Source: Aradus depressus
Lineage: Eukaryota > Arthropoda > Insecta > Hemiptera > Aradidae
Direction: 5' to 3'
Length of the DNA: 64,000 bases
NCBI GenBank assembly: GCA_963662175.1
Contig: OY759214.1
Location: 14,818,001-14,882,000 of the forward strand
Shown: positions 63,840 to 64,000 of the stretch, one piece after another
Layout: each line of letters starts with the position of its first letter
How positions within the stretch are numbered: the first letter of the stretch is position 1
Position numbers and translations under genes: made by a program
Notes under the pieces: model-generated
What the model was told of the DNA's origin: nothing
Seen by the model: only the letters and a program-made list of their open reading frames with translations
Databases searched by the model: none

Positions 63840-64000
63840 TCCGATGTAATTTCAACATGAAATTTTATATTTGAATTCAAAACCCGATATGGAACACACC
63901 CATTACTTTTCCGCGAAATCGGCCAAGAGTAAGGGACGTCAGAAGAGAAGGCTCGACCAAAAACCGTAATTTAGTTTGAGGAATCAGAAGCCCCTACTCA
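63840..64000 (+). repeat. Family C repeat, cut by window end
   Basis: CGATGTAATTTCAACATGAA, TTTTCCGCGAAATCGGCCAA and GAGTAAGGGACGTC are family C 3' modules. It ends in the AGTTTGAGGAATCAGAAGCC block. Confidence 0.8.

Overview
This window is AT-rich animal DNA, most likely from an insect. It holds Jockey, R1 and I-type LINEs, Tc1, mariner, hAT and PIF/Harbinger DNA elements, and two abundant tRNA-derived SINE families. There is no compact bacterial-style gene layout and no open reading frame that looks like a complete host protein. The species cannot be fixed from the sequence; the repeat mix would suit a hemipteran or similar insect genome, but that is inference.

Most of the window is nested mobile DNA. 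SINE-A (about 340 bp, tRNA-like head, tail ending in a GAGTCATAA-type motif) has about 25 full or partial copies on both strands. SINE-B (about 200 bp, a second tRNA-like head, poly(A) tail) has six. A 600-700 bp family that I call C recurs about 20 times and serves as a landing site for other elements. Smaller families are D (62-63.5 kb and elsewhere), E (19.4 and 38.2 kb) and G (36.7, 39.6 and 40.6 kb). Protein-coding remnants come from a LINE lacking poly(A) (3.2-4.4, 26.6 and 30.3-30.6 kb), an I-type LINE with RNase H (20.5-22.6 kb), an R1-clade LINE (53.7-54.9 kb) and at least six Jockey fragments. DNA elements with both ends visible are a Tc1 element (23.8-25.3 kb), a PIF/Harbinger derivative (13.9-15.1 kb), a gutted mariner (11.1-11.6 kb) and a non-autonomous hAT (58.7-59.6 kb).

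The most unusual block is 55.06-58.19 kb. A 3.1 kb insertion splits a tandem host repeat. It carries 26 copies of a 69-bp unit containing a tRNA T-arm/B-box-like motif, followed by a 286-bp near-perfect inverted repeat.

Between the repeats, the minus strand carries a few short, non-repetitive, splice-bounded coding stretches: 51.97 kb (ATG plus signal peptide), 45.39 kb, 42.9 kb, 29.34 kb and 25.78 kb. The first four share compatible phase-1 boundaries. I read them as exons of one or two host genes with long repeat-filled introns. The protein family is not recognised.
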